This document shows, piece after piece, positions 16,629 to 24,706 of a DNA stretch of 64,000 bases. A program made the translations under genes and the position numbers. Each line of letters starts with the position of its first letter. Within the stretch, counting starts at the first letter, position 1. Source of the DNA: Bacteroidota bacterium (GTDB lineage Bacteria; Bacteroidota; Bacteroidia; UKL13-3); the NCBI GenBank assembly GCA_027484685.1, contig JAIXSO010000040.1, positions 62,001-126,000 on the forward strand. The letters are read 5' to 3'. The notes under the pieces were generated by a model, which searched no databases, was not told the DNA's origin, and saw only the letters and a list, made by a program, of their open reading frames with translations.

Positions 16629-18896
16629 ATGAATCAATCTATTCCATCGGGCAATTTAGCCACACTTGAACAAGCACAACAATTAGGTCTTAGACCAGAA
16701 GAATTTGAAAAAATTAAGGAAATTTTAGGCCGCACTCCCACTTTTACCGAAATGAGTATTTTCTCAGTAATGTGGAGCGAGCATTGTTCATATAAAAATT
16801 CAATTGTTTGGTTAAAAACTTTGCCTAAAAAAGGCGAAAAAATGTTGGCCGAAGCAGGTGAAGAAAATGCAGGTTTGATTGATATTGGCGATGGATTAGC
16901 TTGTTGTTTTAAAATAGAAAGTCACAACCACCCAAGTGCCATTGAACCATATCAAGGTGCTGCAACGGGTGTGGGAGGAATTAACCGTGATATTTTTTCA
17001 ATGGGCGCTCGCCCAATTGCGCAACTAAACTCATTGCGTTTTGGAAATATAGAAAACGAAAGAACAAAATGGTTGGTTCGTGGTGTGGTTAAAGGAATTG
17101 GAAATTATGGAAATGCTTTTGGCATTCCAACAGTTGGTGGCGAAGTTTATTTTGACGATTGCTATCAAATCAACCCATTGGTAAATGCTATGAGCGTTGG
17201 AATTGCTAAAGTAGGAAAAACGGTTTCAGCTATTGCTGAAGGTGTTGGCAATCCTGTTTATATTTTTGGTTCAGCTACTGGAAAAGATGGAATTCATGGA
17301 GCTGCATTTGCAAGTAAAGACATTACGGAAGATTCAGCAAAAGATTTGCCTTCTGTTCAAGTAGGCGATCCATTTTGGGAGAAATTAATTTTGGAAGCCA
17401 GTATGGAATTGCTTGAAACCGATGCCATTGTTGGAATGCAAGATATGGGTGCTGCGGGTATTACTTGCTCAACTAGCGAAATGAGTGCAAAAAGCGGAAC
17501 AGGCATGAAAGTGTGGCTAGATAAAGTTCCTATGCGCCAAGAAGGCATGAAAGATTGGGAAATTCTTTTATCAGAAAGCCAAGAACGTATGTTGGTGATT
17601 GTAAAAAAAGGAATGGAAGCCCAAGTTGAAAAAGTATTAGAAAAATGGGATTTAACTTATAATATTATAGGAGAAGTAACTGATTCTGGAAGAGTTCAAT
17701 ATTATATGAATGATGAATTGCGTGCTGATATTCCAGGAGAAAGTTTGGTTTTAGGTGGTGGGGCTCCAGTTTATCACCGCGAATACACCGAGCCTAAATA
17801 TTTTGCAGAGATTGCAAAGTTTGATTTAAATAATATTGCTGATTGTACCTTAGAAAACAATTCAACATCCAACATTCAACATTCAGCATTAGAAATTGCT
17901 AAATTCCTAGCTGCTCACCCAAATATTGCATCAAAAAGATGGGTGTATAACCAATATGATAGCATGGTAGGAACTATTAACCAAACTACCAATGCACCAA
18001 GTGATGCCTCGGTGGTAAAAGTTAAAGGAACCGATAAATCAATTGCTATGACTGTAGATTGTAACAGCCGTTTTGTTTGGGCTGATCCATTTGTAGGTGG
18101 ACAAATTGCGGTAGCAGAAGCAGCACGTAATTTGGTTTGCGCTGGTGCTGAACCTGCGGCCATTACCAATTGCTTAAACTTTGGAAATCCATACAACCCT
18201 GAAGTGTATTACCAATTTGTGTATGCCATAAAAGGCATGGGCGAAGCTTGTAAAAAGTTTGATACACCAGTAACAGGTGGAAACGTAAGTTTTTATAACC
18301 AAAGCAGCGATAACGATGCTGTTTTCCCAACTCCAACTATTGGAATGGTTGGTTTAATTGGAAACAATAAAGCACATATGACCATGGATTTTAAAAATGC
18401 AGGTGATGTAATTTACATGCTTGGCAATAGCAAAAACGATATTGGTTCATCGCATTATTTGGCGCACTACCATAAAGTACAATACTCGCCAGCACCATAC
18501 TTTAACCTAGATGAAGAGCACCAATTACATAAAGTTTTATTAGGTTTAATTAACGGTAATCATATTGAATCGGCACACGATATTAGCGAAGGTGGGTTAT
18601 TTATTACTCTACTTGAAAGTGCTATGAACAGAAATCTTTCATTCAACATTCAAAATCCAACATCCAACATTCGTTCAGATGCTTTTCTATTTGGCGAAGC
18701 ACAAGGACGAGTAGTAATTTCAATAAAAGCTCATAATTGTGCTCAAGTGGAAAGTTATTTAAACGGATTAAACATGCCATTTGAAAAACTTGGAACTGTT
18801 ACCGAAAACACTATTCAAGTGAATGGTATTGATTTTGGCACAACTGCTGATTTTGCTAATATTTACAATAATTCGTTAGAAAGTAAATTAGCGTAG
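16629..18896 (+). CDS. purL: Phosphoribosylformylglycinamidine synthase, small-type PurL
   Basis: 755 residues from the ATG at 16629. The frame is open to 16575, but the extra residues are not PurL-like, while MNQSIPSGNLATLEQAQQLGL is. It catalyses the ATP-dependent amidation of FGAR to FGAM in purine synthesis. Diagnostic segments are SEHCSYKNSI near residue 40, ESHNHPSAIEPYQGAATGVGG near 98, DMGAAGITCSTSEMSAKSG near 275, GGNVSFYNQS near 550 and SAHDISEGGLF near 655. Length matches the small PurL that works with PurQ and PurS; neither lies in this window. Two Asn/Ser/Ile-rich loops (about residues 412-421 and 671-682) are encoded by a tandem CAACATTC/CAACATCC-type repeat and look like recent micro-insertions in variable positions. 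Confidence 0.95.
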   Translation: MNQSIPSGNLATLEQAQQLGLRPEEFEKIKEILGRTPTFTEMSIFSVMWSEHCSYKNSIVWLKTLPKKGEKMLAEAGEENAGLIDIGDGLACCFKIESHNHPSAIEPYQGAATGVGGINRDIFSMGARPIAQLNSLRFGNIENERTKWLVRGVVKGIGNYGNAFGIPTVGGEVYFDDCYQINPLVNAMSVGIAKVGKTVSAIAEGVGNPVYIFGSATGKDGIHGAAFASKDITEDSAKDLPSVQVGDPFWEKLILEASMELLETDAIVGMQDMGAAGITCSTSEMSAKSGTGMKVWLDKVPMRQEGMKDWEILLSESQERMLVIVKKGMEAQVEKVLEKWDLTYNIIGEVTDSGRVQYYMNDELRADIPGESLVLGGGAPVYHREYTEPKYFAEIAKFDLNNIADCTLENNSTSNIQHSALEIAKFLAAHPNIASKRWVYNQYDSMVGTINQTTNAPSDASVVKVKGTDKSIAMTVDCNSRFVWADPFVGGQIAVAEAARNLVCAGAEPAAITNCLNFGNPYNPEVYYQFVYAIKGMGEACKKFDTPVTGGNVSFYNQSSDNDAVFPTPTIGMVGLIGNNKAHMTMDFKNAGDVIYMLGNSKNDIGSSHYLAHYHKVQYSPAPYFNLDEEHQLHKVLLGLINGNHIESAHDISEGGLFITLLESAMNRNLSFNIQNPTSNIRSDAFLFGEAQGRVVISIKAHNCAQVESYLNGLNMPFEKLGTVTENTIQVNGIDFGTTADFANIYNNSLESKLA
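17861..17890 (+). repeat. CAACATCC/CAACATTC micro-repeat inside purL, copy 1
   Basis: About 30 bp of imperfect tandem 8-9-mers (TTCAACATCCAACATTCAAC and onward) that keeps the purL frame and encodes an NSTSNIQHS loop. The same motif recurs at 18640-18673 in the same gene. Confidence 0.6.
18640..18673 (+). repeat. CAACATCC/CAACATTC micro-repeat inside purL, copy 2
   Basis: Second in-frame block of the same 8-9-mer family, encoding FNIQNPTSNIR between the conserved NRNLSF and DAFLFGEAQGR segments, where PurL proteins are variable in length. Confidence 0.6.
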
Positions 18897-18918
18897 GTAC
18901 ATTTAAACCATAAATAAC

Positions 18919-20010
18919 ATGAACTCAAAAATTTATTTTTACATTGTATTTATAGGTTTAATCATACCTTTTTCGGCATGCACCCAAACAAAACAAGCTG
19001 AACAAACTTTGTTTGATGTTTTGGCAAACAAAAAGGAAGTGTTCTATTTTCAAGATGATTTTGGAGATGAAAAAGGACCTGCATATAAACTTGATGATAT
19101 TTTAAATATTAAAATTCCCACAAGCGAATTTCTTATATTTAATAAAAAAAATGCAAATCAAAACTATAGTGTTGAAACTGTTGATGGTGATGAGTATTAC
19201 AGTGAAGACGACCCCGACTTAGGTTTAAAAAAGTTAGAACCTTTGTATCAATCTGAACAGAGTAATTTTATTATGCATAAAAATAACGGAAAGGGTGATT
19301 ATTTTGTGGTAGCAATGAACAATAAAAATAACATGCCTTTGGTAATTAACTTTAAAACAGGTATAACAAATGATATAGCTATACAATTCGTTTTTAATGA
19401 CGTTACTGGACAATTAGATGAATATTTTTACCAAGAATCTGAGGCAATAAGTTCAGGGGGTTTAGACCCACACATTTCATATAAATTCATTGCAGAAAAG
19501 CTGTATGTGTACAATAAATCAATTCGTAAAGTTGAGCGTAATTTGAACCAAGTAGATAAAGATTTAATTTTAAATAAGGCTAATATTTTAAAAAGAATTG
19601 TTACCAATTTATGGTATTTATATAAAAAATGTCCTACTGTAAATTTTGAAATTACTTTAAACAAATCATCTATTACTAAAAGCATTGACTCTTTAATGGC
19701 ATTCTATAAAAATACTGGCGTTATTGATGGAAACAAAATGCCTATTTGGAATACCTTTGATAAAAATAAAATGCAAATTATATTTTCAATTAGTAAGGAA
19801 GGTTTAAATACGCAAAAAAAAATGAAATTGTATGGGTTAAGAAAATTGAGAGGAGAAGTTAGAGATGATAGGATTACAAGTGGAATTGAAGGAATTTTAA
19901 GAAATAATATTAGCTACAATAATCCAACTTACAGATGTTTGAAGAGGTTTGCATCAAAAGATATTGGTATTGTTATTGAAAATGGTAAAGTAATAAGTAT
20001 TTATGATTAA
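18919..20010 (+). CDS. Putative lipoprotein of unknown function
   Basis: 363 residues. The N-terminus (MNSKIYFYIVFIGLIIPFSAC) is a signal peptide with a plausible lipobox, Cys21. The mature protein is rich in Lys, Asn, Asp and Ile with no transmembrane segment. The C-terminal 80 residues (MQIIFSISKEGLNTQKKMKLYGLRK onward) look like a small alpha/beta domain. I do not recognise any family. It begins 22 bp after purL, so it may be read through from it; a TACATTTA at 18898-18905 is a possible own -7 box. A terminator follows about 65 bp after the stop. Confidence 0.7.
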   Translation: MNSKIYFYIVFIGLIIPFSACTQTKQAEQTLFDVLANKKEVFYFQDDFGDEKGPAYKLDDILNIKIPTSEFLIFNKKNANQNYSVETVDGDEYYSEDDPDLGLKKLEPLYQSEQSNFIMHKNNGKGDYFVVAMNNKNNMPLVINFKTGITNDIAIQFVFNDVTGQLDEYFYQESEAISSGGLDPHISYKFIAEKLYVYNKSIRKVERNLNQVDKDLILNKANILKRIVTNLWYLYKKCPTVNFEITLNKSSITKSIDSLMAFYKNTGVIDGNKMPIWNTFDKNKMQIIFSISKEGLNTQKKMKLYGLRKLRGEVRDDRITSGIEGILRNNISYNNPTYRCLKRFASKDIGIVIENGKVISIYD

Positions 20011-20074
20011 AGTATAGCATCTCAATACTTTACTAAATAATAAGTTGAATTAATTTTATTTTTAACAATTTTAT

Positions 20075-20109
20075 AAAAGCTTGACATTGAAAAGTGTCAA
20101 GCTTTTTTT
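20075..20109 (+). terminator. Intrinsic terminator after the 18.9-20.0 kb lipoprotein gene
   Basis: 12-bp perfect inverted repeat 20075-20086 with 20095-20106, followed by a T-run to 20109. It doubles as the upstream region of the toxin-antitoxin operon: the candidate -33 box lies in its loop and the -7 box begins in its T-run. Confidence 0.85.
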
Positions 20110-20116
20110 ATATTTG
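20087..20116 (+). promoter_or_regulatory. Candidate promoter of the toxin-antitoxin operon, nested in the preceding terminator
   Basis: TTG at 20087-20089, 19-nt spacer, perfect TATATTTG at 20109-20116. Transcription would begin within a few bases of the antitoxin ATG at 20121, so the mRNA would be leaderless or nearly so. Confidence 0.45.
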
Positions 20117-20120
20117 AAAT

Positions 20121-20303
20121 ATGCTATTAAAAAAACAAATAATAGAAGCCATAGAAAACATGCCCAATGAATCAAGTACAGAAGATTTAATTGAACGTAT
20201 CATTTTTATTCAAAAAATTGAGCAAGGAATTACCGATGTGCAACAGAACAATGTAGTTAACGAAGATAAAATAGATTATTTAATTGACGAATGGTCGAAA
20301 TAA
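20121..20303 (+). CDS. Putative antitoxin of a RelE/ParE-type pair
   Basis: 60 residues, highly charged and helical (MLLKKQIIEAIENMPNESST, then EDLIERIIFIQKIEQGI and a C-terminal IDYLIDEWSK). It resembles the short antitoxins that precede ParE/RelE toxins, which bind the toxin through a C-terminal helix and repress the operon. No clear DNA-binding fold can be seen at this length. The stop codon overlaps the toxin start by 13 nt, which suggests translational coupling. The role is inferred mainly from position, size and the recognisable toxin next door. Confidence 0.75.
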   Translation: MLLKKQIIEAIENMPNESSTEDLIERIIFIQKIEQGITDVQQNNVVNEDKIDYLIDEWSK

Positions 20304-20572
20304 AATGGACTAACAAATCAATAAATAATTTGAAAAACATCTTTGAATATATTGCCCAAGATTCAAAGAAATATGCGAGTTTGCAAGTAAAAAAGATCAA
20401 AGAAAGAACTAAGAAATTAAAAATACAGCCTCTTTCGGGTCGGATTGTTCCTGAATTTGATGATTTAAATATTAGAGAACTTATTGACGGCAATTATCGA
20501 ATTGTATACATGATAAGCGAACAAAATGTATTTATTTTAACCGTACATCATTCAGCTAAATTGTTATGCTAA
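20291..20572 (+). CDS. RelE/ParE family toxin
   Basis: 93 residues with the standard ParE/RelE layout: VEIKWTNKSINNLKNIFEYIA at the N-terminus, a basic helix pair (VKKIKERTKKLKIQPLSGR), the hallmark GRIVPEFDDLNIRELIDGNYRIVY near residues 55-77 and the terminal strand VFILTVHHSAKLL. ParE members poison DNA gyrase, RelE members cleave mRNA at the ribosome; the family call does not decide between them, though the GRIVPEF/IRELI pattern is closer to ParE. It overlaps the antitoxin by 13 nt. The frame is intact, so the system may be active. Confidence 0.88.
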   Translation: MVEIKWTNKSINNLKNIFEYIAQDSKKYASLQVKKIKERTKKLKIQPLSGRIVPEFDDLNIRELIDGNYRIVYMISEQNVFILTVHHSAKLLC

Positions 20573-20691
20573 CATCTATTTGAAATCGGTTATTCCGTTC
20601 AAATATTGCTTACTTTTTTTATCTTTTTTGTTTTATAATTTTTAAGCATAAAAAAATCAGTGATTATGGAAATATTTAAAGTTTTAATTAA

Positions 20692-21177
20692 TTAAAACTT
20701 AGCAACATCAATTAATTTGCCTTCGGTTATCGTTTTAGTATTATTCGAAGCGTCTTTTGCTACAAAATTAAAAGTACCAGATATTTTTTTTGCAACAGTG
20801 TCAATTTTACTAATGTACAGTGTACCTGATTGAGCAGTGTAAGTAACTGAATTAGAAAAAGGTCCATTGCTATAAGACGCATTTGCAACAGCATCAGTTG
20901 CTGACGAAATAGGGTAAGTGCCTATTGTATCTCCAAAAAATGAGATGCTAAAACTTGTAGAAACATTGGTATTTCCGTCTAGGTAATTAGCAGCAATGTT
21001 GTAACTTGTATCTAAAAAAGTTGAATAATAGTAAGTGGCATTGCTGCTAAAAGAAACACCATCAACTTTTGCTTGTAAACTTTTAGGCACAACGGTTTCT
21101 GTAATTGTTGTAGCACTCTCTTTAGTACATGAAAATAGAAAAAGAACGATGCCAAATGATAATAAAATTTTTTTCAT
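20692..21177 (-). CDS. Small lipoprotein, DUF6252-like
   Basis: 161 residues. A lipoprotein signal ends LFSC with Cys17. The mature part starts with LQAKVDGVSFSSNATYYYS, has a hydrophobic, Ser/Thr-rich beta body and ends with KKISGTFNFVAKDASNNTKT and ITEGKLIDV. This start (protein of interest contains a target-like VDG.F) and the SGTFNF...ITEGK ending match the small DUF6252-type lipoproteins of Bacteroidota as I know them. No function is known for the group. It converges with the toxin gene and no terminator is seen between them. Confidence 0.7.
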   Translation of the reverse strand: MKKILLSFGIVLFLFSCTKESATTITETVVPKSLQAKVDGVSFSSNATYYYSTFLDTSYNIAANYLDGNTNVSTSFSISFFGDTIGTYPISSATDAVANASYSNGPFSNSVTYTAQSGTLYISKIDTVAKKISGTFNFVAKDASNNTKTITEGKLIDVAKF

Positions 21178-21352
21178 AATGTATATTTAATATTTACGAA
21201 AATAAAAATAAAACCGAGAAAACAAATTTAATTTTAATTGAGTTGAAAATGGTAATTATTAATTTACATAATGGTGTTAGAAATTAACTTAATCTAATCA
21301 CTATAATTTAATGAGCAATAATTTTTTGTTCATACTTTATAAGCTTTTTAGT

Positions 21353-22522
21353 TTAAACTTCCCCTAAATACTTCTTCAAAAAATATTCTAAACTACAAAC
21401 CCAAATATTTTTTATTGGATAGGTGTCGCTGCTAGGTGTAATTACATAGTTTTTTGTGGTGCCTAAATCGTCAATACAATTATAAAACCCTCGACTAACA
21501 GTAGGTGCATTCGATAGTTTTATTTCGATACAAGCCAAAGGTTGATTGGCTTTAACCAATACCACATCCACCTCTGCACCATTTTGAGTTCTGTAATAAT
21601 ACATGTCAATTCCTTCGGGTCTACTTGCATAAATTTGTTGAATAACATAACCTTCCCACGAAGCACCGATAATTGGATGACTTTGCAGTGTGTCATTATC
21701 CATTATTCTGTTAACATAATGTACAATACCACTATCCTTTACATACACCTTTGGGGCTTTAACCATTCGTTTATTGGTATTGGCTGTAAAGGCTTGCAGC
21801 CTATGAACCAAAAACGCTCCTTCCAAAAACTCAAAATAACGATTTGCAGTTGGAGCACTTACTCCCAATGAATTGGCATACATTTCGGCCTTCCAAATAT
21901 TGCCTTGGTTATAAGCCAACATTTGCCAAAGTTTAGCAATGGCAACGGAATTTAAATTTACTCCAAAAAGCAACCTAAAATCGCGCTCGGTATAAGTTTT
22001 TATAAAAGCAGCCATCCAATCTGCCCAAGCAAAATTGTTTTCAATTAAAAATGCTTGTGGAAATCCGCCTTTTAACCAATGTGCGCGCCAATCGTAACCA
22101 CTATTTGCAATTTCTTGAAATTTTAAGGGCCCAAGTTCTAAAAACGAAATCCTTCCCGCTAATGATTCCGTTACACCTTGCACCAAATTTGGCGAAGCAG
22201 AACCTAATAATAAAAACCTTCCATTTCGTCTATTGGAGTCAATTACTGAGCGCAAAATTGAGAATATTTCAGGCATTAATTGTGCTTCGTCTATAATTAC
22301 AAGCTTTTCTTTATTTACTTTAAAATAAGCCTCCGCATCTGTTAGTTTGGCTTTATCGGTTGGACTTTCTAAATCTAGATAAATAAAGCCATTGCTTTGC
22401 AACTCACCAAATACTTTGGCAAGCGTAGTTTTGCCACATTGCCTTGGTCCCAAAATAGCAATGGCTGGTGCCCAGCCTGCTTTTAAGGTTAATTTGGCTA
22501 TATCATCTCTATTTATCACCAT
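21353..22522 (-). CDS. AAA-family ATPase with C-terminal DUF4143 domain
   Basis: 389 residues from the ATG ending at 22522. In-frame starts at 22543 and 22567 exist, but the latter falls next to the palindrome and adds a hydrophobic stretch not typical of the family; MVINRDDIAKLTLKAGWAP is the usual start. Walker A is GPRQCGKTTL, Walker B is KLVIIDEAQLMPEI, and a sensor-like FLLLGSASPNLV follows; the DUF4143 domain occupies the C-terminal half (ERDFRLLFGVN to VEVDVVLVKAN and ACIEIKLS, which resembles a nuclease-like core). These ATPases are common, often strain-specific, and of unknown role. The promoter region carries three palindromic half-sites. No partner gene in the same operon is evident. 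Confidence 0.9.
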   Translation of the reverse strand: MVINRDDIAKLTLKAGWAPAIAILGPRQCGKTTLAKVFGELQSNGFIYLDLESPTDKAKLTDAEAYFKVNKEKLVIIDEAQLMPEIFSILRSVIDSNRRNGRFLLLGSASPNLVQGVTESLAGRISFLELGPLKFQEIANSGYDWRAHWLKGGFPQAFLIENNFAWADWMAAFIKTYTERDFRLLFGVNLNSVAIAKLWQMLAYNQGNIWKAEMYANSLGVSAPTANRYFEFLEGAFLVHRLQAFTANTNKRMVKAPKVYVKDSGIVHYVNRIMDNDTLQSHPIIGASWEGYVIQQIYASRPEGIDMYYYRTQNGAEVDVVLVKANQPLACIEIKLSNAPTVSRGFYNCIDDLGTTKNYVITPSSDTYPIKNIWVCSLEYFLKKYLGEV

Positions 22523-22567
22523 ACAAATAAAGTCATTTACCATGAAAAACCAAAATGTAATTTTCAT

Positions 22568-22632
22568 TTTACTTGGTTAAAGTATGTTTAACCAAGTAAA
22601 TCAAAAATAAAGTTTTTGATTTACTTGGTTAA
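22568..22632. promoter_or_regulatory. Triple half-site palindrome, probable operator
   Basis: Three copies of a 14-bp half-site TTTACTTGGTTAAA lie at 22568-22581 (forward), 22587-22600 (reverse) and about 22620-22632 (forward). Copies 1 and 2 form a perfect 14-bp inverted repeat with a 5-nt loop. Copies 2 and 3 form a perfect 20-bp inverted repeat (22588-22607 with 22613-22632) with a 5-nt loop. The block lies between the divergent ATPase and hydrolase genes. Neither arm pair is followed by a T-run, so operator or alternating RNA structure is more likely than a terminator. Confidence 0.7.
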
Positions 22633-22705
22633 TTGGGTGTTTGAATTACTTTTCAAATTTTATTTATTACCTAAAAAACAACTTAATTTGCACCACCTTA
22701 AAGTT

Positions 22706-23347
22706 ATGCAAAAACACTTTTTAACCGTTGCCAAAACTGCTCGATACTTCACTAAAGGAAATTTAGATGAAAACACGCAATACATTTGGATTGTAATTCA
22801 TGGTTATGCTCAAACTGCTGATTCTTTCTTAAACAGCTTTGAAATATTGGGAGATGAACATTTTATAATTGCGCCTGAAGGTTTAAATAAGTTTTACTCG
22901 CGCGGGTTTAGCGGAAGCCCAGTTGCTAGTTGGATGACAAGCCTTGAGCGCGAAAATGAAATTATAGATTACAACAATTATTTAAACCAATTAGCAGAAA
23001 GTTTAAATTTTCAATCTTATAACAATGCTAAAATAGTGCTATTAGGTTTCAGTCAAGGAGTATCAACACAAACACGTTTTTTAAACCAAAGCACTTTAAA
23101 ATTTGATTTTTCGGTAATGATTGCTGGAGAAATTGGTAAAGAGTTCCAAGAGCACTTACCAGAAAAACTATCAAATATCAAAAGCCTATATTTGGCTGGT
23201 AATCAAGAAAATATAATTAAACCCGAAAAAATTGAATTTCATCAACAACTATTTAAAAACAGCAATTGTGTTTTTAAAAATTTTGAAGGAAAACATGAAG
23301 TAAACGAAAACGCTGTAAATGCCATTTTACAATGGCTAATTGCTTAA
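22706..23347 (+). CDS. Alpha/beta hydrolase, phospholipase/carboxylesterase-like
   Basis: 213 residues from the ATG at 22706 (MQKHFLTVAKTARYF). The frame is open from 22616, but that part overlaps the palindrome and has no family resemblance. An oxyanion-type WIVIHGYAQTADSF occurs near residue 30, the nucleophile elbow LLGFSQGVSTQTR near residue 115 (Ser in GFSQG), and a C-terminal His in FEGKHEVNENAV. The position that normally carries the acidic triad residue reads LAGNQENII, with Asn where Asp is expected, so either a nearby Glu acts or activity is altered. It belongs to the cytoplasmic dienelactone hydrolase/carboxylesterase group. The stop overlaps the convergent amidohydrolase gene by four bases. 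Confidence 0.8.
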   Translation: MQKHFLTVAKTARYFTKGNLDENTQYIWIVIHGYAQTADSFLNSFEILGDEHFIIAPEGLNKFYSRGFSGSPVASWMTSLERENEIIDYNNYLNQLAESLNFQSYNNAKIVLLGFSQGVSTQTRFLNQSTLKFDFSVMIAGEIGKEFQEHLPEKLSNIKSLYLAGNQENIIKPEKIEFHQQLFKNSNCVFKNFEGKHEVNENAVNAILQWLIA

Positions 23348-24591
23348 TCTTTTAAATTATACTTTTTTAAGTATTTGCTGTTCAATTCGTTTTGCTCGTT
23401 GGTTAAAGTAACGGCTTCACCATTTATAAATGCATTGGTTAAAACATTGGTGCGCATATCTAACACATCGCCATTGCTAATAATTAACGAGGCACTTTTA
23501 CCTTGTTCAATGCTTCCGTAAGTTGAATCAATACCAACAATTTTAGCAGCATTTAAAGTAATGGCTTGCAATGCTTCTTCTTTGGTTAATCCGTATGCAA
23601 CGGTTGTTCCGGCATTAAACATTAAGTTACGTGTTTGCCAGCTTTCCTTATGGCTTATGGCAAATACAATTCCTGCTTTTTGTAATTGTGCAGCCGTTTT
23701 AAATGGTTGATCTACATCTTTATTGGCAGTACTTGGTAGGCTATGAATATTGCTTAACACCACAGGTACTTTGCTTTCTTTAATAAATGCCAAACATAAA
23801 TTGGCTTCGCTTGCTTCGGCTAAAACCAACTGAATGGTTGGAAAATTTTTCTTAAAAAACTGAACGCTGTTTATAATGCCTTTAGCGGTATTTACGTGAA
23901 TAAATAACTTTTTGGTTTGATTAAATAAACCTTTCATGGCATCAAGTCTGGCATTAAACACCTTGTTGGTATTGGCTTGGTATTGCATAGCATCCGAAAA
24001 AAAAGTATTTAATTGTTTTACTCTTTCGTTTACTTGCTCGCGTTGTTTTTCGCTGCCATGTGTGTATTCTGGCCAATTTAAATGGATGGCATCATCTTGT
24101 TTAACAGTGGCATCTTCCCAATTCCAGCCTTCGGTTTTCATAATGCTGGATGTACCACTAATCAAACCACCTTGTGGAACAGATTGTACAAACATAATTC
24201 CGTTTACTTTTAAAGTCGGCAATATTTTAGAGTCGGTATTATAAGCTATTTGCGAACGCACATTTGGGTTTATACTGCCTTGTTCGTTAAAATCGTGCGT
24301 AGCTCTAACAGCTTCTATTTCGCTTAATCCTACATAATTATTTAAACAAATAATACCTGGGTAAACATGTTTACCTTTTCCATCTATAATGGTAGCATTT
24401 TTATAAAGCGTTTTATTTTCGGTGCCTACATAATCAATTTTACCATTGCTAAAAGCCACAATTCCATTTTCAATTACTTGTCCATTTCCAACATGCACAG
24501 TGGCATTAATTACTACGGTTGGAATAGTTTGCGCATATATTTTAGTAAAAAATAACAACGCGGCTGCAATACAAAACGATTTAATTTTCAT
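23344..24591 (-). CDS. Amidohydrolase-fold exported protein lacking the HxH metal motif
   Basis: 415 residues from the ATG ending at 24591, which gives a clean signal peptide (MKIKSFCIAAALLFFTKIYAQ). The body follows the imidazolonepropionase-like amidohydrolase plan: NATVHVGNGQVIENGIVAFSN near residue 30, GKGKHVYPGIICLNNYVGL near 70, then DSTYGSIEQGKSASLIISNGDVLDM near 370. In catalytic members the second motif reads PGxIDxHxH; here it is PGIICLNNYVG, so the first two metal ligands are missing. It is probably a non-catalytic or atypical, periplasmic member. A related gene begins at 63319. It converges with the hydrolase gene, both stops sharing the TTAA at 23344-23347. Confidence 0.82.
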   Translation of the reverse strand: MKIKSFCIAAALLFFTKIYAQTIPTVVINATVHVGNGQVIENGIVAFSNGKIDYVGTENKTLYKNATIIDGKGKHVYPGIICLNNYVGLSEIEAVRATHDFNEQGSINPNVRSQIAYNTDSKILPTLKVNGIMFVQSVPQGGLISGTSSIMKTEGWNWEDATVKQDDAIHLNWPEYTHGSEKQREQVNERVKQLNTFFSDAMQYQANTNKVFNARLDAMKGLFNQTKKLFIHVNTAKGIINSVQFFKKNFPTIQLVLAEASEANLCLAFIKESKVPVVLSNIHSLPSTANKDVDQPFKTAAQLQKAGIVFAISHKESWQTRNLMFNAGTTVAYGLTKEEALQAITLNAAKIVGIDSTYGSIEQGKSASLIISNGDVLDMRTNVLTNAFINGEAVTLTNEQNELNSKYLKKYNLKD

Positions 24592-24642
24592 GGTGAGCAA
24601 GTTTATTAAAAGTTTAGCATTTTACAAGTTGGCATTTTTATT

Positions 24643-24684
24643 AAAAAAAATGCTCCTTAATTTTAAAAACTAAAGAGCATTTTT
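24643..24684 (-). terminator. Intrinsic terminator after the metalloprotease gene
   Basis: 10-bp arms 24646-24655 and 24675-24684. Read on the minus strand it ends in a run of eight T (24643-24650 complement). It lies 23 bp past the protease stop. Confidence 0.7.
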
Positions 24685-24706
24685 AAATTATTTTATTTCA
24701 AAAAAC

